This document shows, piece after piece, positions 7,946 through 16,566 of a stretch of 64,000 nucleotides of DNA (its first letter is position 1; each line of letters starts with the position of its first letter). Below the pieces are notes generated by a model. The model did no database searches, was not told the DNA's origin, and was given only the letters and a program-made list of their open reading frames with translations. Origin of the DNA: Bathymodiolus brooksi methanotrophic gill symbiont (GTDB lineage: Bacteria; Pseudomonadota; Gammaproteobacteria; Methylococcales; Methylomonadaceae); contig JAJJBE010000085.1 in the NCBI GenBank assembly GCA_020996635.1, positions 36,258-100,257 of the forward strand, given 5' to 3'. Both the position numbers and the translations under genes were made by a program.

Positions 7946-9385
7946 ATGGACCACGATTACCTATTAAAACTGCGCCAACACTCAACATGGCGCTTACTTT
8001 GTACGGATAATGCCCCCTTAATTATCAGTTTCTTTCATCGTGTTTTTATTGTGCCTAACTGCCGCTCTATAAAGCAGCGAGAGTTAGCGGAAAAGCTTGA
8101 AGATACTTTATTCCACCTGCGTCAAATTCATAAAAACAAATACCCCAAATCAGCAAAAGCCTATTTAACTGATTGGGCGCATGGTGATAATGCCTTCTTG
8201 CGTAAATATTATGCAGAAAATAGTGATGAGCCAGAGTTTGATTTAACGCCAGCCAGTGAAAAAGCGATTGAGTGGCTACATAGTTTAGAGCAAAAACAAT
8301 TTATAGGAACCGAGTCACGATTATTAACCGTCTTTGAGTTATTAGCGACCATTTTACAGACGACGCAAACAAACCCAGAGCAACGGATAACGGAATTAGA
8401 GGCGAAAAAGTATGAAATAGAGGCTGAAATTGCACGCTTACAGCAAGGCGAAGTGATTAGCTATGACCCTCGCCAAGTTAAAGAACGCTTTTATCAGTTA
8501 GAAGAAACGGCTCGCAGTTTATTAATGGATTTTCGCCAAGTAGAAGAGAATTTTCGTCAGCTTGATCGCAATACACGAGAAAAAATAGCCATAAGCAATA
8601 AAAACAAAGGTGATTTATTATTAGATGATATTTTTGGCGAACAGGATGATATAGGCGACTCCGATCAGGGTAAAAGTTTTCAGGCATTTTGGGGCTTGTT
8701 AATGTCGACTGCCAAACAAGAAGAGTTTAATGATTTAATTCAAAAGGTCTTAGCGTTAGAAGAGGTAAAAAGCTGTGAGCCTGATGAGTTGCTGCCTAAA
8801 ATGAAATATCACTTACTTGAAGCAGGTGAAAAAGTACAGCGCACCAGTTCTAGTTTAGTCGAGCAGTTAAGGCGTTATTTAGATGATCAAGTTTGGTTAG
8901 AAAATAAACGCATCATGGAAATTATTCATGAGGTAGAAAAATCTGCGATTAGTATTAAGCAAACACCTCCTAAAGACAAAGACTTTGCTTATTTAGATGA
9001 TACCAAAGCGGCGATTGATTTAGCCGTTTCGCGAACCTTATTTCGTCCGCCTAGCCGGCCGGTTATTGCAGATGAAAAACTAAGCACTGGCACCGCTAAA
9101 TTTAGCAGTGACCTGTTATATAGCCAGCATTATGTTGATATTGAAATGCTAGAACGACGCATTAGCAAGGCCTTACAAAGCCAATCACAAATTACCTTGT
9201 TAGCCTTATGTAAAGAACACCCTTTAGAAAAGGGATTGAGTGAATTAATCGCTTATATAAACCTTGCCGGCCAAGATAATGCTAATGCTGTAATTGATAC
9301 CAATAAAGAGGTAGAAATCTTTTGGCAGAGTTCGGAAGGCGTGGATAAATCGGTTAAAATGCCCAGTGTAATTTTTACGCGTTAG
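7946..9385 (+). CDS. jetA: DUF3375 protein, JetA-like subunit of a Wadjet-type SMC system
   Basis: 479 residues, near the usual full length of DUF3375. The family is JetA of type I Wadjet, the kleisin-like subunit of an SMC complex that recognises and cuts circular plasmids. Seen: an N-terminal winged-helix-like region (HSTWRLL, FIVPNCRSI, LTDWAHGDN), a charged helical middle (residues 140-200), and the family's C-terminal end PSVIFTR. No frameshift is visible. The partners JetB (DUF4194), JetC (SMC ATPase) and JetD (DUF3322/DUF2220) are absent downstream, where only repeats and a damaged toxin-antitoxin pair lie before topA. It starts one base after the kdsB stop. Family assignment is by recognition of the sequence pattern; function as a lone subunit is unknown. 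Confidence 0.72.
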   Translation: MDHDYLLKLRQHSTWRLLCTDNAPLIISFFHRVFIVPNCRSIKQRELAEKLEDTLFHLRQIHKNKYPKSAKAYLTDWAHGDNAFLRKYYAENSDEPEFDLTPASEKAIEWLHSLEQKQFIGTESRLLTVFELLATILQTTQTNPEQRITELEAKKYEIEAEIARLQQGEVISYDPRQVKERFYQLEETARSLLMDFRQVEENFRQLDRNTREKIAISNKNKGDLLLDDIFGEQDDIGDSDQGKSFQAFWGLLMSTAKQEEFNDLIQKVLALEEVKSCEPDELLPKMKYHLLEAGEKVQRTSSSLVEQLRRYLDDQVWLENKRIMEIIHEVEKSAISIKQTPPKDKDFAYLDDTKAAIDLAVSRTLFRPPSRPVIADEKLSTGTAKFSSDLLYSQHYVDIEMLERRISKALQSQSQITLLALCKEHPLEKGLSELIAYINLAGQDNANAVIDTNKEVEIFWQSSEGVDKSVKMPSVIFTR

Positions 9386-9470
9386 TTTCTGATTATCTTC
9401 AGTTTTGCGAGTAAAAACAGTAGGTTGGTCTGCCGTCTTTTTGGTATCCCAACATTCCTTAGCTTATTCT

Positions 9471-9535
9471 GGGAGCGCGATCTTTAGTCGCTGCAATCAC
9501 ATATCAAGCATTCCGCGACTAAAGATCGCGGTTCC
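9471..9535. repeat. REP-like palindrome with 15 bp perfect core arms
   Basis: Left arm 9471-9491 and right arm 9515-9535 are inverted copies that agree at 18 of 21 positions, with a perfect core GCGATCTTTAGTCGC. The loop is 23 nt. A single arm of the same sequence recurs at 10416-10438. The sequence lies between jetA and higA in a 296 bp gap with no gene. Confidence 0.75.
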
Positions 9536-9544
9536 ATTAAGCGA

Positions 9545-9568
9545 GCATCTTCAAGTAGCTTGGGTATA
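9545..9568 (-). repeat. Dispersed short motif, TATACCCAAGCTACTTGAAGATGC type, copy 1
   Basis: On the minus strand this reads as a TATACCCAAG...GAAGATGC motif. Near copies occur at 27294-27317 and 37948-37972. Similar motifs are widespread as intergenic repeats in gammaproteobacteria (recalled knowledge). No function is visible here. Confidence 0.6.
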
Positions 9569-9681
9569 GATACCATTTAAAATGGCAGTTTGTTGCGGTT
9601 CTTTTGCAAAAAAATGACGCTTTAAATGGTCATCTGGATTTTTTGGTTATGTTTTGTGTTAGCTACTTTATGAACTTCTGC

Positions 9682-10026
9682 CTATAAACTTTCATAAGGT
9701 ATATTTAAGTTTTTATGTAAACACTTAATCATTTTTAAGCTTAAAGGGCGTTTACGGTTAAGGATTTCTGACACTCTTCCACTGCTTCCGGTATGTTCTT
9801 CTAAATCTCGAGCTTTTAAGCCTTGCTGTTCCATTCTAAATTTAATAGCATCAACAGGGTCAGGTGGTGTGATTGGGTAATGTTTGTTTTCATAAGCTTC
9901 AATTAAAGTAACTGAAATCTCCATATCATCAGCTTCTTTAGTACCAGATTTTGCTTGAAATACTTTCTCAAGCTGACGAAAGCTTTCTTGTAAATCACTT
10001 TCACTACGGATTGGTTTAATATTCAT
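9682..10026 (-). CDS. higA: HigA-family antitoxin, XRE-type regulator
   Basis: 114 residues. The C-terminal half (about 62-112) is a helix-turn-helix of the XRE class, with LKARDLEEHTGSSGRVSEILNRKR as the recognition region. This layout, with an acidic N-terminus and a C-terminal HTH, is that of HigA antitoxins that sit downstream of HigB. The protein neutralises the toxin and represses its own promoter in this family. The ATG at 10026 overlaps the end of the higB remnant (stop 10016-10018), the usual higBA arrangement. The frame is intact although the toxin gene is broken. Confidence 0.82.
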   Translation of the reverse strand: MNIKPIRSESDLQESFRQLEKVFQAKSGTKEADDMEISVTLIEAYENKHYPITPPDPVDAIKFRMEQQGLKARDLEEHTGSSGRVSEILNRKRPLSLKMIKCLHKNLNIPYESL

Positions 10027-10243
10027 TTACATCCCCAACATTAATTTTATCGTATTGAGTATGCGTTCCAACGAACTTAACCCAAACAATATTTGCTTGA
10101 TATTGAATTTCAACTATTAATCGGTATTTATTACCACCAATATTAAACACAACTCTATTATTTTTACAAATACTTGCATTTGCATATTGGTTTTTTATGG
10201 ACTGAGGTGATTCCCAGTTTGCTTTTATAGCTTCTTCATACGC
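10016..10243 (-). pseudogene. higB: HigB toxin remnant, N-terminus lost to repeat element
   Basis: Reading the minus strand from 10243 gives about 75 codons that match the HigB mRNA-interferase family: KANWESPQSIKNQYANAS, then NRVVFNIGGNKYRL and a C-terminal THTQYDKI, with a TAA at 10016-10018. A normal HigB has about 25-30 more N-terminal residues with a start methionine. Here the frame meets a TGA at 10250-10252, inside the repeat element that begins at about 10241, and no ATG, GTG or TTG lies in frame in the remnant's N-terminal part. So the gene is 5'-truncated and probably silent. It is followed by an intact higA. Confidence 0.75.
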
Positions 10244-10380
10244 TGAAAATCAGGGAAATTCGCCAATCCGAAGTAAACTGGTAAGTTCGCTCGGGAGGCA
10301 AGAATTTTATCCCGACAGCCGTCAAGTCATCCTATGTTCAAAGTGCTTAGGAACGTGCACGAAGCAACCTCCTGATTTCT
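10241..10380 (+). mobile_element. Hairpin-rich repeat element, copy A (inserted in higB)
   Basis: About 140 bp bounded by GAAAATCAGG at the left and CCTGATTTCT at the right, which are imperfect terminal inverted repeats (8 of 10). The interior from about 10251 to 10330 matches copy B at 63886-63964 closely, including the small hairpins TTCG/CGAA and TCGGGA/TCCCGA. Copy A lacks 49 bp that are present in copy B between two CAGGGAAA direct repeats. It carries no gene. It interrupts the start of higB, so it behaved as an insertion. Its class is not known to me; MITE-like is the safest description. Confidence 0.65.
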
Positions 10381-10415
10381 AAATAGTCTTTTTGTAGATA
10401 TATTTTATCTTCACT

Positions 10416-10438
10416 GGGAGCGCGACCTTTAGTCACGC
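10416..10438. repeat. Single arm of the REP-like palindrome
   Basis: Matches the left arm at 9471-9491 (GGGAGCGCGAC/TCTTTAGTC) with one transition and a small insertion near its end. No opposing arm is found before topA ends at 10473. Confidence 0.6.
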
Positions 10439-10472
10439 AACTTCATTATTCATTCAAAATGGGCTGCAATAA

Positions 10473-12791
10473 CTAGCTGGTCGGCCCATTAATATCTTCA
10501 GGGTCGCCTTCGTATGGAGTGGCGTATTTACACTCTTTTTGCGGGCAAACTTTTTCAGGGCCGCGGCGTTTAGTTGTTTTTAACGTTAAAATGGGCCATT
10601 CACAAGCAGGGCAAGGGTCTTTAACCGGCACATTCCATAATGCATAATCGCATTTTGGGTAGTCGGAGCAAGAATAAAAAATCTTACCGTAACGTGACTT
10701 ACGTTTTAAAATACTGCCTTTATTGCATTTAGGACACTCAACCCCTGTATCTAAAGGTTTCTCTAAAGGCTCGATATGCTTACATTTTGGGTAAGAGCTA
10801 CAGCCAATAAAGTTACCATAGCGTCCTGTTTTAATGACTAAATCAGACTCGCAGCTAGGACATTTCCTGTCTGCTACAATTTCTGGATTATTTGCTTCTG
10901 TGCCATTATCATTTAAATTACGGGTGTATGAGCAAGTAGGGTAATCGGTACAACCTATAAAGCGACCATTACGACCTAAGCGGATAGATAGCTGTTTATC
11001 ACATTCAGGGCACTTTTCATCAATGGCTTCTTGAGTGACATCTTTACGTTGCACCGACTCTTCTTTTTCATGGATTAGCTTGGTGAAAGGTTTCCAGAAT
11101 GCACTCAGTAGTGGAACCCAATCTTTTTCGCCACGTGAGACCGCATCTAAGTTATCTTCCAGTTTAGCGGTAAAGTCGTAGTCTACATATTTTGTGAAAT
11201 GATCGGTTAAAAATTTAGCAACAATACGACCCACATCGGTTGGGTAAAATCGCTTTTTATCTAAAGTAACGTATTCACGGTTTTGTAAAGTAGAAATAAT
11301 TGAAGCATAAGTAGAAGGGCGACCAATACCGTGTTCTTCTAATGATTTAACTAAGCTTGCCTCGCTGTAGCGTGGTGGTGGTTCGGTGAAATGTTGATTA
11401 GTAACAATCGCATCTAAAGGAATCTTATCGCCTTTTTTCATTGCTGGTAAGAAGGTTTCTTTGTCATCTCCTGCTTTATTGTCATCCTTTCCTTCTAAAT
11501 AAACCGCCATAAAGCCAGGTTTTGCGATCACAGAACCGGTTGCTCGGAATACATTTTTTTCGTTGCCACAATTCAAATCAACAGAAACTGTGTTGATAGT
11601 AGCGTGAATCATTTGGCAGGCAATGGTACGCTTCCAAATTAAATCATAGAGTTTAAATTGATCGCTAGATAGATACTTTTTTAAATCAGCAGGGGTTTGT
11701 TGTGCCAAAGTAGGGCGCACTGCTTCATGCGCTTCTTGTGCATTTTTAGATTTTGTTTTAAAGGAGCGAGGTTCTTTAGGAACTTGATCGGCCCCATATT
11801 TTTCGCTGATTAAAGCGCGAATATTTTCTAGCGCTTCTTCTGCTAAATTCACAGAGTCAGTACGCATATAGGTAATTAAACCACTGGTTTCGCCACCACC
11901 AATGTCAATTCCTTCATAAAGTTGCTGTGCAACCATCATGGTGCGTTTAGTGGTAAAACCTAATTTCCGTGCAGCTTCTTGTTGTAAGGTTGAGGTAATA
12001 AAAGGCGGAGATGGGTTGCGTTTGTGTTGTTTCTTTTCTAAGTTAGCAACGACTAGTTCGCCTTGAGCTGCTTTTTCAAGCTCTTCTTGTGCCGCAACAG
12101 CTTGTGCATCATTAGTAATACTAAATTGACTTAGTTTTTCACCTTTGTAGTGGGTTAGCTTGGCTTTGAAAGTTTGTTTTTCTTGGGTGAGCTTGGAGGT
12201 AATCGACCAATATTCTTTGGTTTTAAACGCTTCAATTTCAAGTTCGCGTTCTACAATCATTCGTAATGCAGGACTTTGTACCCGGCCAGCCGATAAGCCA
12301 CGACGAATTTTTTTCCATAACAAGGGTGATAAGTTAAAGCCAACTAAGTAATCTAAAGCGCGGCGTGCCTGTTGGGCATCAACCAAGTTGGTATCAATTT
12401 CTCCTGGGTTATCAATGGCATGTGTCACCGCTTTTTTGGTGATTTCATGAAACACGACGCGATGAACTATTTTCTTTTTAAGCAGTTTTTTATCTTTAAG
12501 CATTTCTAATAAATGCCAAGAAATTGCCTCTCCCTCTCTATCAGGGTCAGTCGCGAGATATAAAGTATCTACACCCTTTAGGGCTTTGGTAATCGCTTGT
12601 AAATGACGTTGGTTGCGTTCTTGTACTTGGTACTTCATTGCAAAATCATTTTCTGGATCAACAGCGCCTTCTTTAGGGATTAAGTCACGCAGGTGGCCAA
12701 AGGAAGCAAGAACTTGAAAGTCTTTACCTAAGTATTTTTCTATGGTTTTTGATTTTGCAGGTGATTCTACAATAATTAAATTTTTGCTCAT
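10473..12791 (-). CDS. topA: DNA topoisomerase I
   Basis: 772 residues, complete type IA topoisomerase that relaxes negative supercoils behind transcription. The TOPRIM domain is at the N-terminus with E9 and the DxD pair D82/D84. The catalytic tyrosine is Y308 in LITYMRTDS. Three four-cysteine zinc modules follow in the C-terminal 170 residues (CPECDKQL..., CPSCESDL..., CPKCNKG...), plus a last CPACEW/CPQKEC cysteine set. ATG at 12791 with smg ending 18 bp upstream, so the two are probably in one transcript from dprA. Confidence 0.97.
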   Translation of the reverse strand: MSKNLIIVESPAKSKTIEKYLGKDFQVLASFGHLRDLIPKEGAVDPENDFAMKYQVQERNQRHLQAITKALKGVDTLYLATDPDREGEAISWHLLEMLKDKKLLKKKIVHRVVFHEITKKAVTHAIDNPGEIDTNLVDAQQARRALDYLVGFNLSPLLWKKIRRGLSAGRVQSPALRMIVERELEIEAFKTKEYWSITSKLTQEKQTFKAKLTHYKGEKLSQFSITNDAQAVAAQEELEKAAQGELVVANLEKKQHKRNPSPPFITSTLQQEAARKLGFTTKRTMMVAQQLYEGIDIGGGETSGLITYMRTDSVNLAEEALENIRALISEKYGADQVPKEPRSFKTKSKNAQEAHEAVRPTLAQQTPADLKKYLSSDQFKLYDLIWKRTIACQMIHATINTVSVDLNCGNEKNVFRATGSVIAKPGFMAVYLEGKDDNKAGDDKETFLPAMKKGDKIPLDAIVTNQHFTEPPPRYSEASLVKSLEEHGIGRPSTYASIISTLQNREYVTLDKKRFYPTDVGRIVAKFLTDHFTKYVDYDFTAKLEDNLDAVSRGEKDWVPLLSAFWKPFTKLIHEKEESVQRKDVTQEAIDEKCPECDKQLSIRLGRNGRFIGCTDYPTCSYTRNLNDNGTEANNPEIVADRKCPSCESDLVIKTGRYGNFIGCSSYPKCKHIEPLEKPLDTGVECPKCNKGSILKRKSRYGKIFYSCSDYPKCDYALWNVPVKDPCPACEWPILTLKTTKRRGPEKVCPQKECKYATPYEGDPEDINGPTS

Positions 12792-12809
12792 ACGTCGGGT
12801 ATCTTTAGT

Positions 12810-13277
12810 TTAATTTAAAAGAGCAGAAGCTTCTTGGTAGATGATATTTTCCATGTGTGCAATTGCAATTTCATCACCTGGCTGGCTTAGTAATACAATT
12901 AAAGAAATCCACTTTATTTCTTCAATAGAAATAAGCGACTCTTCAATTGCCATTGCACGATCGATAACTAGTTCTCGATTATTGGGAGTTAAAATGCTTA
13001 GGCGCTCTAGGAATAAAAGAAAATCCCGGCACTCTAAATCTAGTTTTTGAATTTCTTCTGCGCAAAAAATACGGAAATTTTTTGGAGATTTAAATTCAGA
13101 TTCTTCCTGTAATGCGAGTGAATCTAACCAATCGAATGCTTTATTAATACAGCTATTGGTAAAGCCAGCTTGTTTAAGCTCGGATTTTAATTCATCAGAA
13201 TTGGGGGTGGTTTCAACTTCACTATTCATATAGTTTTCAAATAGATATATTAAAATGTCAAAAATATCTTCATTCAT
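12810..13277 (-). CDS. smg: Smg family protein (DUF494)
   Basis: 155 residues, mostly helical and acidic, starting MNEDIFDILIYLFENYM, which is the family's characteristic opening. The molecular role of Smg is not established; it is conserved between dprA and topA in gammaproteobacteria, exactly the order seen here. Residues 33-60 include the TNSCINKAFDWL helix. No catalytic motif is visible. Confidence 0.9.
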   Translation of the reverse strand: MNEDIFDILIYLFENYMNSEVETTPNSDELKSELKQAGFTNSCINKAFDWLDSLALQEESEFKSPKNFRIFCAEEIQKLDLECRDFLLFLERLSILTPNNRELVIDRAMAIEESLISIEEIKWISLIVLLSQPGDEIAIAHMENIIYQEASALLN

Positions 13278-13315
13278 TCTGTTATTGTCTTTTGCGGCAA
13301 TTTAATAAGAGATGG

Positions 13316-14383
13316 CTATTTATTACGCTGGTAGCCACCACCGTGAGTGGGACTAATATACCCTTGTAATTCTAATATGAGCAAGTGTGAGCTGATTTTA
13401 TCGACACTTAAATTTGTTGTTAGTACCAGTTGATCAATTAAAGTTGGTGAAAACTGTATATGATTTAATAGGTTTTGCTGTTCTTCAGAGAGTTCATTAG
13501 TTTTTATGGTTTTTGTAATTGCCTGTGGCAATGGCCTGTCATTAAGGTGCGGTGCGAGTTCTTCTAAAATATCTTGTGTTGTTTCAACTAGCTTGGCACC
13601 TTCACGAATTAAGGCGTTACAGCCACGAGCTAAAGGGTTGTAAATAGATCCAGGGATAGCAAAAACTTCTCTATTTTGCTCTAAAGCCATGCGTGCAGTA
13701 ATAAGTGAACCACTTTTTTTTGCTGCTTCAACGACTAATAAACCCATGCATAAACCGCTAATAATGCGATTACGGCGTGGAAAGTGATTTGCTTTTGCGA
13801 GTGTACCCGGTGGAAATTCGGAAAGAATAACGCCAGTGGATGCGATGTCCGTTGCAAGATTTTTGTGGGCAGCTGGGTAAACGCGGTCTAAACCTGTTCC
13901 TGTGACGGCGATGGTGGCTCCTTGGATGCTTAAAGCGCCTTTGTGGCTTGCTGCGTCAACCCCTAGGGCTAAACCGCTGGTAATTGTAAATCCTGAGCTT
14001 GCAAGGCTTTGTGCAAATTCATAGGCTATTTGCAAACCATAATTGGAAGGATTGCGGCTACCGACGATAGCTATTTGAGGGAAGTGAATTAAATCTATAT
14101 CGCCCCGAGCAAATAGAATGGGGGGAGGGTCTGCTATTTCTTTGAGTTGTTGAGGGTAGTTAGTATCTTCCCATAGAATAATATGGTTATTTTCTTGAGC
14201 TAACCAGTTTAAATCAGTTTCAATTAAATCCCAGCGTGGGTTTTTAAGGGCATCAATTATTTTAGCGCTCAAACCCAGTTGCAGTAATGCTTCACGGGGT
14301 GTTGAAAATAATGCTTCAGGGCTATAATGCTCTAAACATTTTAAAAAAGTTTTACTGCCTACACCGGGTGTACGCAAAAGCAT
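13316..14383 (-). CDS. dprA: DNA-processing protein DprA (Smf)
   Basis: 355 residues from the ATG at 14383. DprA binds single-stranded DNA and loads RecA during natural transformation. Seen: an N-terminal SAM-like part (TPGVGSKTF), a Rossmann fold with IVGSRNPSNYG, SGLALGVDAASH, TGTGLDRVYP and a C-terminal winged-helix-like end from about residue 290. Family members usually begin a few residues earlier with a WL.LxR.PG pattern, and HWL is encoded just upstream here, but no ATG, GTG or TTG lies in that frame before a TAG; a CTG does. So the true start may be non-standard. Confidence 0.93.
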   Translation of the reverse strand: MLLRTPGVGSKTFLKCLEHYSPEALFSTPREALLQLGLSAKIIDALKNPRWDLIETDLNWLAQENNHIILWEDTNYPQQLKEIADPPPILFARGDIDLIHFPQIAIVGSRNPSNYGLQIAYEFAQSLASSGFTITSGLALGVDAASHKGALSIQGATIAVTGTGLDRVYPAAHKNLATDIASTGVILSEFPPGTLAKANHFPRRNRIISGLCMGLLVVEAAKKSGSLITARMALEQNREVFAIPGSIYNPLARGCNALIREGAKLVETTQDILEELAPHLNDRPLPQAITKTIKTNELSEEQQNLLNHIQFSPTLIDQLVLTTNLSVDKISSHLLILELQGYISPTHGGGYQRNK

Positions 14384-14417
14384 AAGCCAGTGCTTTTGCG
14401 TTGTTATTTTAGAGTGA

Positions 14418-15440
14418 TTATTCAGGTGTGCGTACCTTGTCTAAAAGCCGAATGTTTCTTAATGCATGCATAATTAAGCCATAACTTACCCGATCAAAAG
14501 TACGGAAAACAAGTAAAGACCCTGATTTTCTATTGGGAAGCTTAACAAGTTCGTGCCCTGTTTGATGGTATGGATCTTTAATGAGTTTACCTTTTTGCAC
14601 AGTATCTAGGATATGTCCTGATTTAAGCCCATCTTTAGATCCTTTGTTGAGGACAATAATATCAAATTGACCAATTTCTTGAGAGTCTGCCATGCTGGCA
14701 ATGATTGTTGCATCAATTTTATCTTTAGGAGCGATAGGGTAAAAGTTAAAATCAAGTTCAGCTTCTTCCGCTGGTATTAAGTGGTCACCTAAGCGTACTT
14801 CACGTAGCGCTCGAGTAGTGCTTAAAGTCGCGGGGTCGCCTAATGCAATAACGGTATTATCGGCAATATGTATTGCTTCGTAACCGAGTACTTCATCAGT
14901 ATCTGGGTCTTTATAGGTCTCACCGACACGATAAGTGGTGTAGTGCATAAAGTCTCTTTTCAGTATTGAGCGTACATAGATATCGGCATTTGTCGCTGCA
15001 ATAAGGTGTTCGTCCGCAAAGGCTACAATATAAGGTGCGTTGTTTAAGTCGTCTTCATTTAAAACTTTTGGAGAGCTTAAAAAAGGACGAATGGCACCCA
15101 TTGGGATCATCGCAATGGCTTCAGGCTCGTGATCTTGGTAACGAATGCTAGGTTGAATGCGCCCACTTGAATTAACACAAAGCATAGGCTGGTTATTAAT
15201 AAAGCAAAGCGTAATGATGTCACCAGGGTAGATGAGGTGAGGGTTTTTAATTTGAGTATTATGCCGCCAAATTTTTGGCCATTCCCAAGGGTTCTCTAAA
15301 AATTTAGCTGAGATATCCCAAAGTGTATCGCCTTTTACCACGACATGCTTTGTTGGGTGGTCAGAGTTGATTTTGACGACATCTGCGCCACAGTTAAAGC
15401 TAAATGCTAAGAAAAAAATTAAACCAATTATGCTACGCAT
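14418..15440 (-). CDS. LysM domain secreted protein
   Basis: 340 residues. A signal peptide covers residues 1-19 (hydrophobic core IIGLIFFLAFSF then CGA). A LysM domain for peptidoglycan binding lies at about 32-78 (VVKGDTLWDISAKFL ... HLIYPGDIITL). The remaining 250 residues have a regular strand-rich pattern with no enzyme motif. The family is found next to dprA in many gammaproteobacteria and is annotated as a LysM peptidoglycan-binding protein of unknown function. It is the first gene of the lysM-dprA-smg-topA unit and diverges from hemC across 196 bp. Confidence 0.85.
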   Translation of the reverse strand: MRSIIGLIFFLAFSFNCGADVVKINSDHPTKHVVVKGDTLWDISAKFLENPWEWPKIWRHNTQIKNPHLIYPGDIITLCFINNQPMLCVNSSGRIQPSIRYQDHEPEAIAMIPMGAIRPFLSSPKVLNEDDLNNAPYIVAFADEHLIAATNADIYVRSILKRDFMHYTTYRVGETYKDPDTDEVLGYEAIHIADNTVIALGDPATLSTTRALREVRLGDHLIPAEEAELDFNFYPIAPKDKIDATIIASMADSQEIGQFDIIVLNKGSKDGLKSGHILDTVQKGKLIKDPYHQTGHELVKLPNRKSGSLLVFRTFDRVSYGLIMHALRNIRLLDKVRTPE

Positions 15441-15636
15441 TGTGATATTCCCACTTAAATATAAAGTCGACGTTTTATCTATTCATAATGAATGAATATG
15501 ATAGATATTGCAAAAAAATAAAATTAGTTATCGATTAATAGCAAGAAAAGCTAATATCTGGTATTTCATGATAAGCCTAGATTAAAGGTACAATATGAAA
15601 ATTACGGTGTATTTATAACCTTACAAGGAAAGCTGA

Positions 15637-16566
15637 GTGACACAAAGAACCATTAAGATTGCAACAAGACAAAGCCCTTTAGCTTTATGGCAAGCAGAAT
15701 ATGTTGCGGCACGACTAGAGCAAGCACACCCTGGAATTAAAACAGAATTAGTTAAAATGCTGACTAAAGGTGATAAAATCTTGGATGCACCCTTAGCTAG
15801 AATTGGTGGTAAGGGGTTGTTTGTAAAGGAATTAGAACAAGGTATGTTGGATGACATAGCAGATATTGCTGTGCATTCAATGAAGGATGTGCCTGTTAAA
15901 TTTCCAGAAGGATTGCATTTAGCTGTAATTTTGCCTCGAGAAGATCCTAGAGATGCTTTTGTTTCTAATCATTATAAAAGTTTAGACGATTTACCAGAAC
16001 GCGCAAAAATTGGTACTTCTAGTTTACGTCGCCAATGCCAGATTGCGGAACATTTTCCTAATGCAGAAATTTTATCTTTACGTGGTAATGTTAATACTAG
16101 ACTTTCTAAATTAGATGCAGGTGATTACGATGCGATTATTCTAGCTGCAGCGGGTTTAAAGCGTTTAGGTTTTGAAGATAGAATTACTCAAGTACTAGAT
16201 AGTACAGTGAGTTTACCTGCCATTGGTCAAGGTGCGGTAGGTATTGAATGTCGTAGTGATGATGCGGAAATTAATGCATTATTAGCACCCTTAGCTGATA
16301 GTGAAAGCACCATACGTGTCAGTGCTGAACGCGCAATGAATGAGCGATTAAAGGGTGGCTGCCAAGTTCCTATTGCAGGTTTTTCTGAAATACAAGGTGA
16401 CCAACTTTACATGCGTGGTTTAGTAGGGAAGCCGGATGGAAGTGTGATTTATCGAGCAGAAAGAACAGGAGCAATAGAAGATGCAGTGCAAATCGGGGTA
16501 GCTATTGCTGATGAATTATTGGCAAGTGGCGCAGGAAAAGTATTAAGTGACTTGTACGCCGATTAG
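15637..16566 (+). CDS. hemC: Porphobilinogen deaminase (hydroxymethylbilane synthase)
   Basis: 309 residues from a GTG at 15637 with an AAGGAAAG ribosome site 6 bp upstream. It condenses four porphobilinogen units into hydroxymethylbilane for haem, sirohaem and B12 synthesis. The dipyrromethane cofactor is attached to C242 in KGGCQVP; D84 in SMKDVPV is the catalytic aspartate; the RRQCQ and LRGNVNTRL arginine segments bind substrate carboxylates. It heads the hemC-hemD-hemX-hemY unit and overlaps hemD by 20 bp. Confidence 0.96.
   Translation: MTQRTIKIATRQSPLALWQAEYVAARLEQAHPGIKTELVKMLTKGDKILDAPLARIGGKGLFVKELEQGMLDDIADIAVHSMKDVPVKFPEGLHLAVILPREDPRDAFVSNHYKSLDDLPERAKIGTSSLRRQCQIAEHFPNAEILSLRGNVNTRLSKLDAGDYDAIILAAAGLKRLGFEDRITQVLDSTVSLPAIGQGAVGIECRSDDAEINALLAPLADSESTIRVSAERAMNERLKGGCQVPIAGFSEIQGDQLYMRGLVGKPDGSVIYRAERTGAIEDAVQIGVAIADELLASGAGKVLSDLYAD

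Noticed and set aside
9386..10472. jetB, jetC or jetD remnants downstream of jetA
   Set aside because: I read the stretch on both strands and found only repeats and higBA.
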